Source: Bacillus sp. Cs-700 (GTDB taxonomy: Bacteria; Bacillota; Bacilli; Bacillales; Guptibacillaceae). From it: 64,000 nt of DNA. The stretch covers positions 2,046,001 to 2,110,000 of the forward strand of contig NZ_CP041063.1 of NCBI RefSeq assembly GCF_011082085.1, written 5' to 3'. Below, piece by piece: positions 62,146 through 64,000 of this stretch. The notes under the pieces were generated by a model. That model ran no database searches, was not told the DNA's origin, and worked only from the letters and a program-made list of their open reading frames with translations. Both the position numbers and the translations under genes were made by a program. Each line of letters starts with the position of its first letter. Positions within the stretch are counted from its first letter, which is position 1.

Positions 62146-63169
62146 GTGCTTCCACCTCCTGTACATATCCTTCGACGACAACACCGCTTTCTTCTAAAAA
62201 GGCGACAGCTCGATCCGCTTCATCTGCATTACCTTCCAAATGGACGACAAGTCTGCCAAACGGCTGATCCTTTAGCTGCGTAATATTCCCAGCTAAAATG
62301 GACGGATACACATCGAACTTTTTACTAACATGCGCAAGCGCCGGACTTCCTGAACGCTCGCCAATAAAGGAAAGGTTCACGATCTGACCGCTTTCTTTTA
62401 AACGGGTAACGAGCGACTCTGGAAGCTCATCTTGGAAAAGCGACTGGACAAACCGTTTTGCCGTGGATGTCTCAGGTTGACTAAAGATATCAACCACTCT
62501 GCCTTGTTCAATCACTTTTCCATTCTCCATCACAGCGACTTCATGACAAATTTTTTGCACCACATTCATTTCATGCGTAATTAGTAAAATCGTAATCCCA
62601 AAATCACGATTAATTTGTTCCAATAGCGCTAAAATGGACTCGGTTGTATCAGGATCAAGCGCGCTTGTCGCCTCGTCACATAGAAGCACTTCAGGTTCAT
62701 GAGCAAGTGCACGCGCAATCGCAACACGTTGTTTCTGACCTCCAGAGAGCTGAGAAGGATAAGCATCGCGCTTATCCGATAACCCAACAATCTTTAAATA
62801 TTTATCCACGCGATTCTCTATTTCTTTTTTCGGCACGCCTGTTAACTTTAGCGGAATTGCAATGTTCTGGTGAACCGTACCTGTTTTTAACAAGTTAAAC
62901 GATTGAAAGATCATGCCAATCCGCTGCCGCGTTTTTTGAAGCTTACCAGTTGATAAAGAAGTGAGCTCAACATCATTGATAAATACTTTTCCATCCGTCG
63001 GTCTCTCCAAAAGATTGACCATGCGGACAAGCGTACTTTTTCCAGCACCACTGTAACCAATGACGCCATAGATGCTTCCTTTTTCAACCTGTAGAGAAAC
63101 ATCGTCGACGGCCTTTGTTACCGTCTCACCACTTTTATACGTTTTTGTTATGTTTTCTAATCGAATCAT
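62135..63169 (-). CDS. metN: Methionine ABC transporter ATPase
   Basis: A 344-residue ATPase: Walker A GYSGAGKST, signature LSGGQKQR, Walker B VLLCDEATSALD, and a C-terminal NIL (methionine-sensing) domain from about 265. ATG at 63169, 8 bases from GAGGAG, is preferred over the GTG three codons upstream. It is 21 bases downstream of metQ. Confidence 0.95.
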   Translation of the reverse strand: MIRLENITKTYKSGETVTKAVDDVSLQVEKGSIYGVIGYSGAGKSTLVRMVNLLERPTDGKVFINDVELTSLSTGKLQKTRQRIGMIFQSFNLLKTGTVHQNIAIPLKLTGVPKKEIENRVDKYLKIVGLSDKRDAYPSQLSGGQKQRVAIARALAHEPEVLLCDEATSALDPDTTESILALLEQINRDFGITILLITHEMNVVQKICHEVAVMENGKVIEQGRVVDIFSQPETSTAKRFVQSLFQDELPESLVTRLKESGQIVNLSFIGERSGSPALAHVSKKFDVYPSILAGNITQLKDQPFGRLVVHLEGNADEADRAVAFLEESGVVVEGYVQEVEAHVS

Positions 63170-63190
63170 CGTATTCACTCCTCTTTCGAA

Positions 63191-64000
63191 TTACCAGGAT
63201 GGAACTACAGACTTTGCAAATTCTTCTTGAACAAAATCTTTCACTTCATCCGTATGATAGTAGTCCACTAATTTTTGAATACGTTCATCTTCTGTATTCT
63301 CTTCTTTCGTCGCGATCACATTTACCCACGGGGAATCATCAGCCTCCATCTCAAGTGAATCTTCTTTCGGAACGCGTCCGCTTTCCATCGCGTAGTTTGT
63401 ATTAATTGCCGCGATCGCAAGCTCTTCCAACTGTCTAGGAATTTGAGAAGCTTCCAATGGAATGAATTCTAGATTTAATGGGTTCTTTTCAATATCCTTA
63501 ATCGTTGCTTCTACTCCAACGCCTTCTTTTAATTCAATAAGACCAGCTTTCTCAAAGAGTTGTAATGCTCTTGGCTCTCCAGTTGAATGGTTTGGTAAAC
63601 CAACTTTATCTCCATCTTTCAATTCATCAAGGCTTTTATATTGATCCGAATAAATCCCCATTGGAAAATTAATCGTGGACGCAACTTTTGTAAGATCTAA
63701 GCCTCTTTCTTGCACGAAATCATTTAAGTACGGTTCTGTTTGAAACACGTTCGCATCAAGTTCCCCTTCATCAAGCGCCGTGTTCGGCATCACGTAATCA
63801 TTAAATGCGATCACTTCGATCTCAAATCCATCTTCCGCTGCCACTTCCTTTACTTTATTCATCACATCTTCATGTGGCCCGGCCGTTACGCCAACCTTCA
63901 GTGGACCCTCTTCTTCAGAACCCCCTGACGCCTCGTTTCCTGAACAAGCTGCCAAAAAGACTAATAGTAGTGCTCCTAGTAAATAGAATGATTTCTTCAT
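63191..64000 (-). CDS. metQ: Methionine-binding lipoprotein
   Basis: A 269-residue lipoprotein (lipobox LAAC, Cys at 19) of the MetQ/NlpA family, with KVGVTAGPHEDVM, NVFQTEPYL, and the C-terminal VNVIATKEEN. The start codon is the last three bases of the window, so the promoter and any SAM riboswitch or T-box are outside. The gene order metQ-metN-metI is followed by two hydroxy-acid enzymes on the same strand. Confidence 0.95.
   Translation of the reverse strand: MKKSFYLLGALLLVFLAACSGNEASGGSEEEGPLKVGVTAGPHEDVMNKVKEVAAEDGFEIEVIAFNDYVMPNTALDEGELDANVFQTEPYLNDFVQERGLDLTKVASTINFPMGIYSDQYKSLDELKDGDKVGLPNHSTGEPRALQLFEKAGLIELKEGVGVEATIKDIEKNPLNLEFIPLEASQIPRQLEELAIAAINTNYAMESGRVPKEDSLEMEADDSPWVNVIATKEENTEDERIQKLVDYYHTDEVKDFVQEEFAKSVVPSW

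Noticed and set aside
63191-64000. SAM riboswitch or T-box of the methionine operon
   Set aside because: The metQ start codon is the last base triplet of the window, so the leader is not visible.

Overview
The window is a 64 kb piece of a low-GC Gram-positive chromosome, almost certainly a Bacillaceae member. The support is the AGGAGG-type ribosome binding sites with frequent GTG and TTG starts, CcpA-type cre sites, SigA-type promoters, wall teichoic acid genes (TagD, TagG, TagH, TagF-like), a TcyP-type cystine carrier and binding-protein lipoproteins. No rRNA, tRNA, CRISPR array, prophage or intact insertion sequence was seen.

Layout. 1-5.9 kb: a partial ROK kinase, a DUF5317 / mini-protein / GGDEF+HD-GYP group, xylulokinase, a CxxC zinc protein and pyrrolidone-carboxylate peptidase. 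6.0-10.0 kb: a sigma-54 activator facing a lactonase-iron alcohol dehydrogenase pair that has a clear -24/-12 promoter. 10.4-21.6 kb: a complete sulfoquinovose (plant sulfolipid sugar) catabolic operon: DUF4867 protein, sodium symporter, GH31 sulfoquinovosidase, isomerase, PFK-type kinase, GntR regulator, class II aldolase, aldehyde dehydrogenase and AEC-type carrier. This is the sulfo-EMP2 type of sulfoglycolysis, with a readable promoter, cre site and regulator palindrome. 21.7-25.4 kb: three zinc-ribbon genes, two of them membrane proteins. 25.5-42.0 kb: a large galactoside operon: two near-identical binding lipoproteins, two ABC permeases, GH35 and GH42 beta-galactosidases, GH36 alpha-galactosidase, a LacI regulator, galK, galT, galE and a degenerate M24 protein. 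42.2-53.4 kb: a methyltransferase, a second galE, a wall teichoic acid cluster and gtaB. 53.4-59.2 kb: a DUF4870 protein, an ATPase-LuxR regulator, a histidine phosphatase, a lipoprotein, a cystine carrier and a transcript of two very small ORFs. 59.2-64 kb: metQ-metN-metI followed by two 2-hydroxy-acid oxidoreductases.

How the genes work together. The sulfoquinovosidase cluster and the galactosidase/Leloir cluster lie side by side. Together they could dismantle the head groups of thylakoid lipids (sulfoquinovosyl-, galactosyl- and digalactosyl-glycerol), which would suit a plant-litter or algal-detritus habitat. Both clusters carry cre sites. The pathway products are DHAP plus exported sulfolactate, and glucose-1-phosphate/UDP-glucose, which the nearby gtaB and teichoic acid genes could also draw on.

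The most unusual non-coding structure is a family of seven 24-32 bp palindromes (arms GGGGTCAGG and CCTGACCCC). All lie within about 26 bp of a stop codon, or supply it. Five are joined to a second GTCC/GGAC hairpin by a T-rich linker. The core six bases vary (TTCGAA, CTCGAG, TACGTA) but stay palindromic. One copy has rewritten the C-terminus of the second GalE.
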